Of a stretch of DNA of 64,000 nt, positions 1 through 9,238 are shown one piece after another; within the stretch, counting starts at the first letter, position 1, and the number at the start of each line of letters is the position of its first letter. The stretch comes from an uncultured Acidobacteriota bacterium. GTDB taxonomy: Bacteria > Acidobacteriota > Blastocatellia > Pyrinomonadales > Pyrinomonadaceae. The DNA is taken from contig CALMPJ010000038.1 in the NCBI GenBank assembly GCA_937871585.1, positions 1 to 64,000 of the forward strand, read 5' to 3'. Both the position numbers and the translations under genes were made by a program. The notes below the pieces were generated by a model, which saw nothing but the letters and a program-made list of their open reading frames with translations, was not told where the DNA came from and did not search any database.

Positions 1-693
1 CGGAATTTTCTTGCACTGCTCGGCTGGTCTGCAGGCGAAGAGCAGGATATCTATTCGCTCGATGAACTCGTCGCCAAATTCTCGCTCGACGGCATTCACC
101 GCTCGAACGCCGTCTTTAACTTTACCGAGGGCGACCCGCGAAAATGGACCGACGACAAGGCCCAATGGATGAACGCCGAATACATTCGCACGATGCCCAT
201 CGATAAGCTGATCGCACACGTCAAACCTGAGCTAAAGGCCGCGAAACTCTGGCGAGAAGAATACGACGAAGACGACCGAGCCTGGTTCGAGCGCGCCATC
301 GACGCGATCCGAGCACGGTTTTTCACGCTCAAGGATTTCTCATCGCAAGGCCGTGCCTATTTCAGCGAAGACTACGATTTCGACGCCGCAGCGATCGAGA
401 AGAACCTGAACAAGTTCCCCGATCTCAAACAATGGCTGCCCGAGCTCGCCGATCGTTTCGAAACTGAATTCGGAACGCAGGCTGCCAACCTGCCCTTTAC
501 CGAAGAGAATATCGAAACCGTCGTTAAAGCCTTCACCGAAGAAAAAGGCACCAAACTCGGCGTCATCATGAACGGAGCACGAACACTACTTACCGGAGTC
601 GCCGTCGGCCCATCGATGCTTACGGTTTTTGAGATCATCGGGCTTGAAAGGACTATAATTAGATTGAAGAGCCAAGTGGCGTGGAACATCTGA
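1..693 (+). CDS. gltX: Glutamyl-tRNA synthetase, C-terminal part (5' end outside window)
   Basis: This is the last 230 codons of a class I glutamyl-tRNA synthetase, which charges tRNA-Glu with glutamate in the cytoplasm. The reading frame is open from base 1 and starts with RNFLALLGWS, which matches the conserved segment just before the C-terminal anticodon-binding domain of GltX. The remainder (KWTDDKAQWMNAEYIRTMP, then helical stretches ending GVAVGPSMLTVFEIIG) fits the helical anticodon-binding cage. The HIGH and KMSKS signatures would lie upstream and cannot be checked. The tail after the GPSMLTVFEIIG element (about 15 residues) is ordinary. The gene ends 63 bases before the cupin gene. 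The family call is firm; only completeness is unknown. Confidence 0.93.
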   Translation, partial: RNFLALLGWSAGEEQDIYSLDELVAKFSLDGIHRSNAVFNFTEGDPRKWTDDKAQWMNAEYIRTMPIDKLIAHVKPELKAAKLWREEYDEDDRAWFERAIDAIRARFFTLKDFSSQGRAYFSEDYDFDAAAIEKNLNKFPDLKQWLPELADRFETEFGTQAANLPFTEENIETVVKAFTEEKGTKLGVIMNGARTLLTGVAVGPSMLTVFEIIGLERTIIRLKSQVAWNI

Positions 694-698
694 TCAAT

Positions 699-712
699 GT
701 ATTCGCGAATAC
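699..712. promoter_or_regulatory. 14-bp perfect palindrome upstream of cupin gene
   Basis: GTATTCGCGAATAC is a perfect dyad 5 bases after the gltX stop and 44 bases before the cupin start. It could be an operator for a dimeric regulator of the cupin gene. It has no loop and no T-tract, so it does not look like a terminator. No promoter boxes could be assigned with confidence. Confidence 0.35.
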
Positions 713-756
713 AACATAACGTGTAAATTCCACTACTCTTTGGAGATAAATTACTT

Positions 757-1173
757 ATGAAAGGCTTTAAATCTAATATTGAAAAAGACACGCTCAAGAA
801 CAAGAATTTCCGCAAGGTTTTGTACAGCGGGCAGCATTTGCAGCTCGTGCTGATGAGCCTAAAACCGAAGGAAGAGATCGGGCTTGAGACGCATTGGGAG
901 AACGATCAGTTCTTGCGGTTTGAGGGCGGCAAGGGTCGTGTGATCATCGACAAGACGACTTACAACGTCAAGGACGGCGACGCGGTGATCGTGCCTTCGG
1001 GTGCGAAACACAATGTGATCAACACGTCGGCAAGCGAAGATCTGAAACTCTACACGATCTACGCTCCGCCGCATCATAAGGATCAGATCGTTCGTAAGAC
1101 CAAGGAAGAAGCTGAGGCAAACGACGAGGAATTTGACGGCAAGACGACCGAAAAGCCGAAAAAGAAAAAGTAG
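757..1173 (+). CDS. Cupin-domain protein (single small beta-barrel)
   Basis: A 138-residue protein with one cupin barrel over about residues 25-110. The first cupin motif is visible as ETHWENDQFLRFEGGKGRV, and the second as PSGAKHNVIN. Cupins of this size usually bind a divalent metal through two or three histidines and a glutamate; here the available ligands include the His of ETHW and the His of GAKHN, so metal binding is plausible. The last 25 residues are charged and end in KKKK, probably a disordered tail. No signal peptide is seen, so it is cytosolic. The start follows a TTTGGAGAT ribosome site. Substrate and role cannot be told from the sequence; single-domain cupins include enzymes, sugar-binding and stress proteins. 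Confidence 0.8.
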   Translation: MKGFKSNIEKDTLKNKNFRKVLYSGQHLQLVLMSLKPKEEIGLETHWENDQFLRFEGGKGRVIIDKTTYNVKDGDAVIVPSGAKHNVINTSASEDLKLYTIYAPPHHKDQIVRKTKEEAEANDEEFDGKTTEKPKKKK

Positions 1174-1228
1174 CCGTTTGGTTGCACGAAACCACCGTAT
1201 CGCGCGTTCATACATCGTAAAGGTGTTT

Positions 1229-3592
1229 ATGCGCTCAGCCACGAAAACATGGCCGATTGGGCTCATTGTGATGTTTATCGCGATGAGTTCCGCGGCCGTT
1301 TTAGCGCAGACGCCGACCCCGCTTCCGACGCCAAGGCCTTTGCCGCCGGAGTTTTTCAAACGCCGCGATGCCGCAGCCGCATTCGACCTTGGTCGACATC
1401 TTCTAAGACAGGGCAAAGTTGATTCGCTCAAGAACGCAGGCGAGCGATTTGCCGATGCGGAGCGGCTGTATCTCGAGATCGACGACCGTGCAAATGCCGC
1501 AGCAGCACGGCTCGGGATCGGAGCCGTCAAGGTCGCCGAAGGCGACACCGCGGCTGCCGCACAGGCTTACGAGCGTGCGATCAGCATTCTTCGCACGGAG
1601 CAAAAACCCATCGAATCGACTCTCGCGCGGCTCGGTTTTCTCTACGACCATCTCGTTACACGTCGGTTCATTTTCAAATACGACAAGCTTGAGGTCGAAC
1701 GTCCGCCTCGCGGTTACGACAGGAATGGCGACCGAATTGACCCAAGATTTTCGCAGCTTTCTGAGCGCGAGCACGTCCGGTATTTCAATCAGCCGTTCGT
1801 CGTTTACATCGAGCCCGAACGTGAGTCGGTGCTGGATGATCCGCGATTTGCCGGCTCCGATCGTAAGCCCGAACCTGTCAGTTTCTATCGCGATGTGCTG
1901 AAGATCTGGCAGCGAAACGGCGTTCGCAGCCTTGAGATCGCTGCGGACATTTCGCTTATGGATGCGTGGTCTGAAACCGACGCCAAGGTCGCGGCATTCT
2001 ACGGCAAACGCGCAATTAACAAGTATCAGGAACTGCGTCGAGAGTTTCAGCGCGACAAGCCCTACGACCCGCGAGCATTTCAAAATCTGCTCTCCGATAA
2101 ATATCGCACGCTCGCCGATCTGCTCATCGGGCTCGGCCGTTTTGCCGAGGCGGACGATGTGCTGCGGATGCTCAAAGAAGAAGAATTTTTCGATTTCACC
2201 GAACGCGACGCGACTGAGATCGAACGACTAAAACAACGAGTTCGCCTTACTCCAAAAGAACGCGAGCTTATCGACCGCTATTTGGTTCTTGCAAACCGTG
2301 CGACCGAGATCGGCGAGGAGGATCGCAAACTCGAAGACACCAAAGCAAAAAACGAAAAAGCAGGCGTCACGCGCGACGGGGCTGACGCCAACGAACACAA
2401 AGAACTTGGCTCGCAAGTCGCCGATATAAACGCCGCGTTCGACCTTTTCCTGCGCAAAGAATTGGCATTCGAGATCGGTTCGGACAATCAACTAGCATTG
2501 CGTGCCGATCGGGAATTACAACGCTCAGTCACAAATTGGGGAGCCGGAACCGCAACGCTCTACACCGTCGTTACGGAGAATCGCTATCGTGTGATCTTGA
2601 CCACGCCGACCGTGCAGATAGACGGAAAGACGGACATTCCGGCGGCTGAACTAAACAAGAAGATCTACGCATTTCGCGACGCGTTGCAAGACCCGCGAGT
2701 CGATCCGCGGCCACTCGGAAAACAGCTTTTCGACATCTTGCTAAAGCCCATCGAGCAGCACCTTTCGAAAGGTAACATCGACACACTCGTCTGGTCGCTT
2801 GACGGAAATCTGCGTTATATTCCGATGGCCGCGCTGTCGCCGGACGGCAAGAAATATCTGGTCGAAACATATCAAAACGTCACGATCACGCCGCGAACCC
2901 GCGACCGCATCACATCACAAAGTTCACCTTGGAAAGTGCTCGGAATGGGAACTTCGGCCGAACAAAGCGTGATGTTTCCCGACCAGCCAGGCATTAAAAC
3001 AAAGCTCGATGCCTTGCCCGGAGTGAAGCAAGAGCTACAGTCGATAGTTCGCGATGAAACGATCCAGAATGATTCCGGGTTGCTCGTCGGTAGGCGATTT
3101 ATCGATGCAGAATTTACGCGGCAGAACCTTACTGATTCACTTGCGTCACGAAAATTCTCCGTCGTCCATTTCGCCAGCCACTTCCGTTTGGGCAAGAGTT
3201 GGACGACATCCTATCTGGTCATGGGCGGCGGCAAGCTGCTGTCGCTCGAAGAAATGGTCGAATCGCCCGCGATCGATTTTCGCGATGTAGAGTTAGTAAC
3301 TTTGTCGGCGTGTAACACTGCACTAACAACGGCATCAAGCGGCATCGAGGTCGATTCGCTTGCCGAGGCCGTAGTTGCAAAGAACGGCAAAGCTGTTCTG
3401 GCGACACTCTGGAACGCCTACGACGAAAGTACGCTGCAGTTGATGACCGAGTTTTATCGAAATCGAGTCAGCAACCCTAACGCAACCAAATCTGCGGCTT
3501 TACGCGAATCGCAACTGAAACTCATCGCGTCAACCGATCTCAACCATCCATTCTATTGGTCGGCCGTGACTCTGATCGGCAATTGGCGTTGA
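1229..3592 (+). CDS. Exported TPR-CHAT protein (caspase-like protease fold)
   Basis: A 787-residue protein. The start at 1229 was chosen because it gives a clean signal peptide (hydrophobic core WPIGLIVMFIAM, cleavage near VLA-QTP) and is preceded by an AAAGGTG ribosome site; the frame is open further upstream but adds only basic residues. After a Pro/Thr linker, helical repeats that look like TPRs cover about residues 45-120 and recur further on. The C-terminal 250 residues form a CHAT domain: the histidine of VVHFASHF (near residue 646) and the cysteine of LSACNT (near residue 700) are the expected catalytic dyad, and the domain closes with FYWSAVTLIGNW, typical of CHAT. Known CHAT proteins are caspase-like proteases, usually partnered with TPR modules; the target is unknown. 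Export to the periplasm or surface is inferred from the signal peptide. Confidence 0.88.
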   Translation: MRSATKTWPIGLIVMFIAMSSAAVLAQTPTPLPTPRPLPPEFFKRRDAAAAFDLGRHLLRQGKVDSLKNAGERFADAERLYLEIDDRANAAAARLGIGAVKVAEGDTAAAAQAYERAISILRTEQKPIESTLARLGFLYDHLVTRRFIFKYDKLEVERPPRGYDRNGDRIDPRFSQLSEREHVRYFNQPFVVYIEPERESVLDDPRFAGSDRKPEPVSFYRDVLKIWQRNGVRSLEIAADISLMDAWSETDAKVAAFYGKRAINKYQELRREFQRDKPYDPRAFQNLLSDKYRTLADLLIGLGRFAEADDVLRMLKEEEFFDFTERDATEIERLKQRVRLTPKERELIDRYLVLANRATEIGEEDRKLEDTKAKNEKAGVTRDGADANEHKELGSQVADINAAFDLFLRKELAFEIGSDNQLALRADRELQRSVTNWGAGTATLYTVVTENRYRVILTTPTVQIDGKTDIPAAELNKKIYAFRDALQDPRVDPRPLGKQLFDILLKPIEQHLSKGNIDTLVWSLDGNLRYIPMAALSPDGKKYLVETYQNVTITPRTRDRITSQSSPWKVLGMGTSAEQSVMFPDQPGIKTKLDALPGVKQELQSIVRDETIQNDSGLLVGRRFIDAEFTRQNLTDSLASRKFSVVHFASHFRLGKSWTTSYLVMGGGKLLSLEEMVESPAIDFRDVELVTLSACNTALTTASSGIEVDSLAEAVVAKNGKAVLATLWNAYDESTLQLMTEFYRNRVSNPNATKSAALRESQLKLIASTDLNHPFYWSAVTLIGNWR

Positions 3593-3646
3593 TTTAAAGT
3601 TCGTCCTTTTCTCGTAAGCACACGTCTTATCTTTCAGTTCACTCAC

Positions 3647-4774
3647 ATGAATAGAACGATCAAGACCCTTGCCGCCACGATTATGCTCGCGACGCTTTCG
3701 GGCGTAGCCGACGCACAGAGGTCGAACGTAAATGTTGATTCCGGAAGCGGCGACGGTAGATATCGAGGTCAGACGTCGGCTCACGTCTGGGCAGACCCGA
3801 ATCCGACCGGAATGGTGTTCGATCATTGGTCAGGCGATACGTCGTTGCTGCAGAATCCGCGCGAATCGCACACAAAACTGAGGATCGCCAAGTTGAATGT
3901 TTCGGTAACCGCAAACTATCGATCTGCACCGGCGTGGACTCCGACACTCGAGACGATCAATATGATCCAAATGGGCTATTACTTTCCGTCGTCGCCTGTC
4001 GGAGTGATCTTTCATTTCCACGGACAGGGCGGTTCGGCAAGCTTGTTTTACAGCAATCTCGAACGCCGAATATTCGCCAACGAAGCCGTCGCCGAGGGCT
4101 ACGCAGTTGTTTCGATCGACAGTGCGGACCGCGTGAATCGCGATTGGAATACGAGCAACGATCTTGCGACCAGTCCCGATATTCAAAACGTTCAAGCCGC
4201 GATCGACCGCTTCATTTCGTTGGGACTAATGACTGCAAATACGCCCAAATTCGCACATGGTTTCTCAAAAGGTGCGGGTTTTTCGCCGCGGGTCGCTCGT
4301 GCTTTGAATTTTCGAGCTACATCAATGTCTTGTTTAGCAGGAACACCCGACATCATCAATATCACGACTATTCCAACGATCTGGACGATGGCACAGCTTG
4401 ACGGAACTATAATGGCAGGTGGTGTCGCCCAATCTCGTGCAAACCATCAAAATTTGCTAAATCGTAGTATTCCGACCCAATGGCACCTTGCCGTACCTTC
4501 GCCGGTCTATCCCGAAAGGTTCTGGCGAATAACCGGCCTAACGGCGGCGGATTCGCAAGCGATCTACAACTCCCTGAAACAGACCGGCTTTCTCGACGGA
4601 CGCAATTTTTTGCTTGCCGACCCAGATGCATCCGGATGGCAGGCCGTCATTCCCACGCAGTATTCGTCTTTCACCGCCGCGATCAGCGACCAACTTCGAA
4701 TCTGTTGGACCGAACACACTTTCTTTAGCGACTACAACCGTCGCGTTCTCGATTTTTTCAATACTTATCGCTGA
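3647..4774 (+). CDS. Exported alpha/beta-hydrolase-like protein with N-terminal InlB-type repeat
   Basis: A 375-residue protein with a signal peptide (MNRTIKTLAATIMLATLSGVADA). Residues 25-90 (GSGDGRYRGQ, then NPTGMVFDHWSGD, then VSVTANYR) resemble the divergent InlB/Listeria-Bacteroides repeat found at the surface of secreted enzymes. The rest resembles an alpha/beta hydrolase of the poly(3-hydroxybutyrate) depolymerase/esterase type: a GVIFHFHGQGG oxyanion segment, a nucleophile elbow GFSKGAGF (GxSxG with Ser near residue 206) and a late histidine in the CWTEHTFF segment as the likely catalytic His. The nucleophile elbow is seen directly; substrate is unknown. It follows the CHAT gene by 54 bases on the same strand and its stop lies 1 base from the convergent regulator gene. 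Confidence 0.72.
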   Translation: MNRTIKTLAATIMLATLSGVADAQRSNVNVDSGSGDGRYRGQTSAHVWADPNPTGMVFDHWSGDTSLLQNPRESHTKLRIAKLNVSVTANYRSAPAWTPTLETINMIQMGYYFPSSPVGVIFHFHGQGGSASLFYSNLERRIFANEAVAEGYAVVSIDSADRVNRDWNTSNDLATSPDIQNVQAAIDRFISLGLMTANTPKFAHGFSKGAGFSPRVARALNFRATSMSCLAGTPDIINITTIPTIWTMAQLDGTIMAGGVAQSRANHQNLLNRSIPTQWHLAVPSPVYPERFWRITGLTAADSQAIYNSLKQTGFLDGRNFLLADPDASGWQAVIPTQYSSFTAAISDQLRICWTEHTFFSDYNRRVLDFFNTYR

Positions 4775-4775
4775 A

Positions 4776-5210
4776 CTAAACCTCGATGGTTCTGTGCTTT
4801 ACCGGCGATGAAAGAACGATCGCTGTGGTCGTAATACCGTATGGCACGAGACGGTCGATGACTTCCTGAAGATGCTCGACCGAACGGACGGCGAGTTTCA
4901 TTATGAATGAATCGCCGCCTGTGCCGCGATGACATTCGAGAACCTCATTCGATTGCTCCGCGACCTCGACAATGTGGCTGTAATCGACGCCTGTGATGCT
5001 CATTCGAACGAACGCAAGTATCGGCAGTCCGACCTTTGCCGTGTCGATCTGAGCGTGATAGCCGAGAACTATCTTCGCATCCTCAAGCTTGCGAATCCGC
5101 TCGATAACCGCGGGCGTGGTTAAACCGACACGGCGGCCGAGTTCGGCATAGCTTGTTCGAGCGTCTTCCTGAAGCTCTTTTAGTATCTTTCGGTCAATTT
5201 CGTCGATCAT
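4776..5210 (-). CDS. Lrp/AsnC-family transcriptional regulator
   Basis: A 144-residue protein of the usual Lrp/AsnC size. It has an N-terminal winged helix-turn-helix (IDRKILKELQEDARTSYAEL, then VGLTTPAVIERIRKLE) and a C-terminal RAM ligand-binding domain (residues 65-140, with the GGDSFIMKL strand typical of the effector site). Such proteins bind amino acids and control their metabolism. It is transcribed divergently from phhA across a 139-base gap, which suggests that it controls the aromatic amino acid catabolic genes phhA-hppD in response to phenylalanine or tyrosine; that link is inference from position. Confidence 0.9.
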   Translation of the reverse strand: MIDEIDRKILKELQEDARTSYAELGRRVGLTTPAVIERIRKLEDAKIVLGYHAQIDTAKVGLPILAFVRMSITGVDYSHIVEVAEQSNEVLECHRGTGGDSFIMKLAVRSVEHLQEVIDRLVPYGITTTAIVLSSPVKHRTIEV

Positions 5211-5349
5211 AAGGCAATTGTAGCCTAGAAACTAATGATTTAAAGCGAAGGGCGAGTAATAACTAACAATCCCCATTCAACCACGTAATGCTTTCGATTA
5301 CAATTACTTATTCTGAGATAACTCTCTCTCGTTCGATCACATCGAAACT
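5211..5349. promoter_or_regulatory. Divergent control region between lrp-like gene and phhA
   Basis: An A/T-rich 139-base gap separating the regulator from the phenylalanine catabolic genes. It contains a short dyad, GTAAT and ATTAC separated by 7 bases (about 5285-5301), in an AT-rich setting of the sort Lrp-family proteins bind. Promoters for both directions must lie here, but none of the boxes is close enough to consensus to place. Confidence 0.4.
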
Positions 5350-6279
5350 ATGACTGGAGCCGCCGCAACGATGCTAAACGATACCGCGACCAACACGCCT
5401 GACGAAGCCGACTTTGCGATCGAAAACTTCACCGTATCACAGGCGGATCTGCCTGAATTCAAAGATATGAAGTTCGAGAATATCAACGAACTTCACCTCG
5501 ACCATCCGGGAGCTAACGACGCGGACTATCGTGCGCGCCGCGACGTGATAGCGGGCCATGCCAAGCATTTTCGCGAAACCGGCGAGATCGTCGATGTCGA
5601 TTACAGCCCGCGTGAACAGCGTGTTTGGCGCTACGTCGCTGAGGAATTAGAAGAGTTGCAGCAGCGATATGCTTCGCCGTTCTATCTTCGTGCAAAGAAA
5701 GACCTTGGCATCACGACCGAGCGTATTCCGCAACTTTCGGAGATGAATCGTCGATTGACGGAACTTACAGGATTTCGCCTCGCTCCGATCGAAGGTCTTG
5801 TCGAAACTCGCGGTTTTCTTTCGTGGCTGTCGTATCGCGTGATGCTATCGACACAGTACATTCGCCATCACTCGCAGCCCGCATATACACCGGAACCCGA
5901 CATCGTCCACGAAGCCATCGGACACATTCCGATGTTCACGAACCCGAATTTTGCCGACTATTCCCAGTTCATCGGCCACGGTGCCCGCATCGCTAACGAT
6001 AAGCAACTAGAGGAGTTAGGCCGCCTGTATTGGTTCACGATCGAGTTTGGCCTGGTCGAACACGAAGGTGACATCAAGGCGTATGGTGCCGGCTTGCTCT
6101 CAAGTTTCGGCGAACTCGAACACTCATTTAGCGATCAGGTCGAACGCCGTCCGTTCGACCTCGAACAGGTCATCAACCACGAATACACATACAGCGATAT
6201 GCAAAAAGTACTGTACGTAATTCCGTCGTATGCGGAGCTGAAAGAAGTTACAAGAAAATACATCGAGACATTTCAATGA
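5350..6279 (+). CDS. phhA: Phenylalanine 4-hydroxylase
   Basis: A 309-residue aromatic amino acid hydroxylase that converts L-phenylalanine to L-tyrosine using molecular oxygen and a pterin cofactor with non-haem iron. The signature [14 protein letters not shown] gives the two iron-binding histidines (H187 and H192), and E232 in YWFTIEFGL is the third ligand. There is no regulatory ACT domain; the first 45 residues are low in similarity. The start at 5350 has no strong ribosome site, and a second ATG at 5371 is equally possible. It overlaps hppD by 4 bases (ATGA), so the two are translationally coupled. This is the entry step of phenylalanine breakdown to homogentisate. Confidence 0.95.
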   Translation: MTGAAATMLNDTATNTPDEADFAIENFTVSQADLPEFKDMKFENINELHLDHPGANDADYRARRDVIAGHAKHFRETGEIVDVDYSPREQRVWRYVAEELEELQQRYASPFYLRAKKDLGITTERIPQLSEMNRRLTELTGFRLAPIEGLVETRGFLSWLSYRVMLSTQYIRHHSQPAYTPEPDIVHEAIGHIPMFTNPNFADYSQFIGHGARIANDKQLEELGRLYWFTIEFGLVEHEGDIKAYGAGLLSSFGELEHSFSDQVERRPFDLEQVINHEYTYSDMQKVLYVIPSYAELKEVTRKYIETFQ

Positions 6280-7421
6280 TCACAGAAACAAACACAGCAA
6301 TTGAAACGAATACGGCGGTGCAGAATCCGCTTGGGCTGAAGAAGATACACCACGTCGAGTTTTACGTGGGGAACGCGAAGCAGGCGGAGTTTTATTATCG
6401 TAAGGCGTTTGGGTTTTCGCGGGCAGCCTATAGCGGTCTGGAAACGGGGAATCGTGAAACGACCTCGTATTTGATGCGGCAGACTAATATCAACTTTGTG
6501 CTGACGACGCCGCTAAATCCGGAGCATCCGGCGGCAGAGCATATCAAGCAGCACGGCGACGGCGTACGCGACATTGCGTTCTATGTTGAGGATGCCGATC
6601 ATGCGTTTCACGAAGCCGTACGGCGTGGTGCGACGCCCGTGACTGAACCGCATGACCTTGCGGATGAGAACGGATCGGTTCGTCATTCGGCGATCGCGAC
6701 CTATGGCGATACGATCCATTCGTTTATCTCGTACAACACCAATAACGGACACAATTACAATGGCGTGTTTCTGCCCGGATTTACAGCTCAGGACGTTGCC
6801 GGCGAACCGACCGGAATCATGATGGTCGACCACATCGTGGGGAACGTCGAACTCGGTAAGATGAACGAGTGGTGCGATTTTTACCGCGATGTGATGGGCT
6901 TTTTCCGTTACATAACGTTCGACGACAACGATATATCGACCGAATATTCGTCGCTAATGTCGATCGTAATGAGCGATGGGCAGCACAATATCAAATTCCC
7001 GATCAACGAGCCCGCATCAGGAAAAGGCGGCAAATCACAGATACAGGAATACATAGATTTTTATCGTTCAGCCGGTGCTCAGCATATCGCGTTGCTTTGC
7101 CGTGATATTCGCTCGACTGTTGCCAAATTGATGGAAAACGGCGTCGAGTTCCTGACGATTCCCGACACATATTACGAGGACGTGCTCGACCGCGTCGGTG
7201 AGATCGACGAAGACATCGAAAGCCTCAAGAAGCTCGGAATCCTCGTCGATTGCGACGAAGAAGGCTATTTGCTACAGATCTTCACCAAACCTGTCGAAGA
7301 TCGCCCGACTGTGTTCTACGAAATTCTCCAACGCAAAGGCTGCAAAGGATTTGGCAAGGGCAATTTCAAGGCGCTGTTCGTCTCGATCGAAGAGGAGCAG
7401 CGGCGGCGTGGCAACTTATAG
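6276..7421 (+). CDS. hppD: 4-hydroxyphenylpyruvate dioxygenase
   Basis: A 381-residue dioxygenase of the vicinal-oxygen-chelate fold. It turns 4-hydroxyphenylpyruvate into homogentisate with decarboxylation and side-chain migration, using Fe(II). Two VOC repeats are visible. The iron ligands are expected from MVDHIVGNV (His, near residue 186), GAQHIALL (His, near 270) and the glutamate of [10 protein letters not shown] (near 350); that last segment with [18 protein letters not shown] is the standard HPPD C-terminal gate helix region. Length is close to the family norm. It is coupled to phhA; the aminotransferase needed between the two steps is not in the window. Confidence 0.96.
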   Translation: MITETNTAIETNTAVQNPLGLKKIHHVEFYVGNAKQAEFYYRKAFGFSRAAYSGLETGNRETTSYLMRQTNINFVLTTPLNPEHPAAEHIKQHGDGVRDIAFYVEDADHAFHEAVRRGATPVTEPHDLADENGSVRHSAIATYGDTIHSFISYNTNNGHNYNGVFLPGFTAQDVAGEPTGIMMVDHIVGNVELGKMNEWCDFYRDVMGFFRYITFDDNDISTEYSSLMSIVMSDGQHNIKFPINEPASGKGGKSQIQEYIDFYRSAGAQHIALLCRDIRSTVAKLMENGVEFLTIPDTYYEDVLDRVGEIDEDIESLKKLGILVDCDEEGYLLQIFTKPVEDRPTVFYEILQRKGCKGFGKGNFKALFVSIEEEQRRRGNL

Positions 7422-7445
7422 TTATAACGACGGTTAAGCATCTTG

Positions 7446-7886
7446 ATGGCGGAAATTCGCGATTATACAAGCGGCGATATCGAAGCGGTTGTTGAAATAT
7501 TTCGATCTAATATTCCGAAATATTTCAGCGACCACGAAGAACTGGAGTTGCGCTCCTATTTGGCTGACTATCCCGAGAACTATTACTTGGTCGAAGTTGG
7601 CGACGAAGTGGTCGGAGCGGGCGGAGTCGCTCTGAACGAAGACGACACCGTCTCGTTGTGCTGGGGAATGGTCCGACATGACCATCTTGGAACTGGTCTC
7701 GGCAAGCTGCTTACCGAATACCGAATCGAGCGCTCGAACAAAGTGTTTGGGCAAAAAGCGTTAGTAACGAGCACCTCGCATCTGACCGAAGGTTTCTATA
7801 ATCGATACGGCTTTGTAACGACCGAACGCACGTTCGACGGCTTCCGGCCCGGGCTCGACATCTGTAAGATGCGGAGAGAATACTAG
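7446..7886 (+). CDS. GNAT-family N-acetyltransferase
   Basis: A 146-residue single-domain acetyltransferase. The acetyl-CoA loop is seen as MVRHDHLGTGLGKLLTEYRI (a variant of RxxGxG/A), followed by the usual beta-strand LVTSTSHLTEGFYNRYGF, where the Asn-Arg-Tyr-Gly turn closes the fold. A TTG codon directly before the ATG could also serve as start; ATG was preferred. The substrate is not recognisable. It sits between hppD and hmgA in the same direction, but this placement alone does not tie it to tyrosine breakdown. Its stop codon TAG shares its last base with the following inverted repeat. Confidence 0.82.
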   Translation: MAEIRDYTSGDIEAVVEIFRSNIPKYFSDHEELELRSYLADYPENYYLVEVGDEVVGAGGVALNEDDTVSLCWGMVRHDHLGTGLGKLLTEYRIERSNKVFGQKALVTSTSHLTEGFYNRYGFVTTERTFDGFRPGLDICKMRREY

Positions 7887-7937
7887 CCACGAATGCACCA
7901 ATAAGAAGCGGATTTATCTAATTCGTGCATTCGTGGC
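7886..7937. repeat. 13-bp perfect inverted repeat (dispersed palindromic element)
   Basis: GCCACGAATGCAC at 7886-7898 is answered by its exact reverse complement at 7925-7937, with 26 bases between. The left arm begins in the stop codon of the acetyltransferase, and the right arm contains a GTG that is in frame with hmgA. No T-run follows the right arm, so a classic terminator is unlikely. The same design (a long stem with arms at gene ends) recurs at 18837-18914 and 23829-23902. Confidence 0.7.
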
Positions 7938-7948
7938 AACATCTTGAT

Positions 7949-9238
7949 ATGGATCTGAAATACCAAACCGGATTTGGAAATGAGTTTGCGACCGAGGCGG
8001 TTGCGGGAGCTTTACCGGTCGGGCGAAATTCGCCGCAGAAGGCTCCTCTCGGACTTTATGCTGAGCAGTTGTCTGGAACGGCGTTCACGGTTCCGCGCGA
8101 TCAAAATCGCAGAACTTGGACGTATCGCATTCGTCCATCGGTCACACATAAGCCGTTTGAGCGACGCGATAATGGGCGTTGGTCGAGCAAGCCGGACGAG
8201 ATCGATGTCACACCGAATCAGCTCCGTTGGGACCCGATTCCTGTGCCGACGGAGCCGACCGATTTTGTCGATGGAATGACGACGATCGCTCTGAATGGCG
8301 ACGCGATGTCGCAGGTTGGCATCGGGATCCATATTTACACGCTCAACCGCGGCATGGGCGATCGCTATTTTTACAACGCCGATGGTGAGATGCTTATCGT
8401 TCCCGAAATGGGAAGGCTTGGTTTCTTGACCGAACTCGGTGCGTTGCAAGCCGGACCGGGCGAGATCGTTGTGATACCGCGAGGCGTTCGATTCAAGGTC
8501 GAGCCGCATCCTGACGACAAACAGTGCCGCGGCTATGTTTGCGAGAATTACGGTGCGCACTTCAAACTGCCCGATCTCGGGCCGATCGGTGCGAACGGAC
8601 TTGCAAATCCGCGTGATTTCGAAACACCGGTCGCATGGTACGAAGACCGCGAAGGTGCATTCGAGCAGGTCGCGAAATTTGGTGGCAATCTGTGGCGATG
8701 CGACATCGATCATTCGCCGCTCGACGTCGTCGCGTGGCACGGCAATTACGCTCCGTGTCGCTATAACCTCAAGCATTTCAACACATTAGGTTCGATCTCG
8801 TTCGATCATCCTGATCCGAGCATATTCACGGTATTGACGTCGCCATCCGGCGAAACAGGTGTCGCGAATTGCGATTTCGTCATCTTTCCCGACCGATGGC
8901 TCGTCGGCGAAGACACATTTCGTCCGCCGTGGTATCACCGCAACTACATGTCCGAATACATGGGCTTGATCTACGGCCAATACGATGCCAAGGAAGAAGG
9001 CTTTGTCCCCGGCGGCGGCAGTCTGCACAACCAAATGTCCGCTCACGGCCCGGACCTCGACGCATTTGAAAAAGCTTCGAATGCCGACCTCAAACCGCAG
9101 AAACTCGAAGGCACGATGGCGTTCATGTTCGAATCACGCTACATCATTCGCCCGACCAAATTCGCGATGGAAACCGCGAGTTTGCAGCACCACTACAGCG
9201 ATGTTTGGCGGGGATTGAATAAGAATTTTGGAAGATAA
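7949..9238 (+). CDS. hmgA: Homogentisate 1,2-dioxygenase
   Basis: A 429-residue ring-cleaving dioxygenase that opens homogentisate to maleylacetoacetate with Fe(II) and oxygen. The start [13 protein letters not shown] matches the conserved N-terminus of bacterial HmgA; an in-frame GTG at 7925 lies inside an inverted repeat and is less likely. Other family blocks are [57 protein letters not shown] and [15 protein letters not shown], which carry the iron-binding His/Glu residues. Length fits the family. With phhA and hppD it forms the phenylalanine-tyrosine-homogentisate path; maleylacetoacetate isomerase and fumarylacetoacetase are absent from the window and must lie elsewhere. Confidence 0.96.
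   Translation: MDLKYQTGFGNEFATEAVAGALPVGRNSPQKAPLGLYAEQLSGTAFTVPRDQNRRTWTYRIRPSVTHKPFERRDNGRWSSKPDEIDVTPNQLRWDPIPVPTEPTDFVDGMTTIALNGDAMSQVGIGIHIYTLNRGMGDRYFYNADGEMLIVPEMGRLGFLTELGALQAGPGEIVVIPRGVRFKVEPHPDDKQCRGYVCENYGAHFKLPDLGPIGANGLANPRDFETPVAWYEDREGAFEQVAKFGGNLWRCDIDHSPLDVVAWHGNYAPCRYNLKHFNTLGSISFDHPDPSIFTVLTSPSGETGVANCDFVIFPDRWLVGEDTFRPPWYHRNYMSEYMGLIYGQYDAKEEGFVPGGGSLHNQMSAHGPDLDAFEKASNADLKPQKLEGTMAFMFESRYIIRPTKFAMETASLQHHYSDVWRGLNKNFGR

Noticed and set aside
859-1548. Long antisense open frame over the cupin and the start of the CHAT gene
   Set aside because: It overlaps two well-supported genes, has an arginine/alanine-rich shadow composition and no ribosome site.
7886-7937. Riboswitch or terminator before hmgA
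   Set aside because: The structure is one simple stem, overlaps the previous stop codon, lacks a T-run and resembles dispersed palindromes elsewhere in the window.
8012-8776. 254-codon antisense frame within hmgA
   Set aside because: It is a shadow of the conserved hmgA frame and has no family features.
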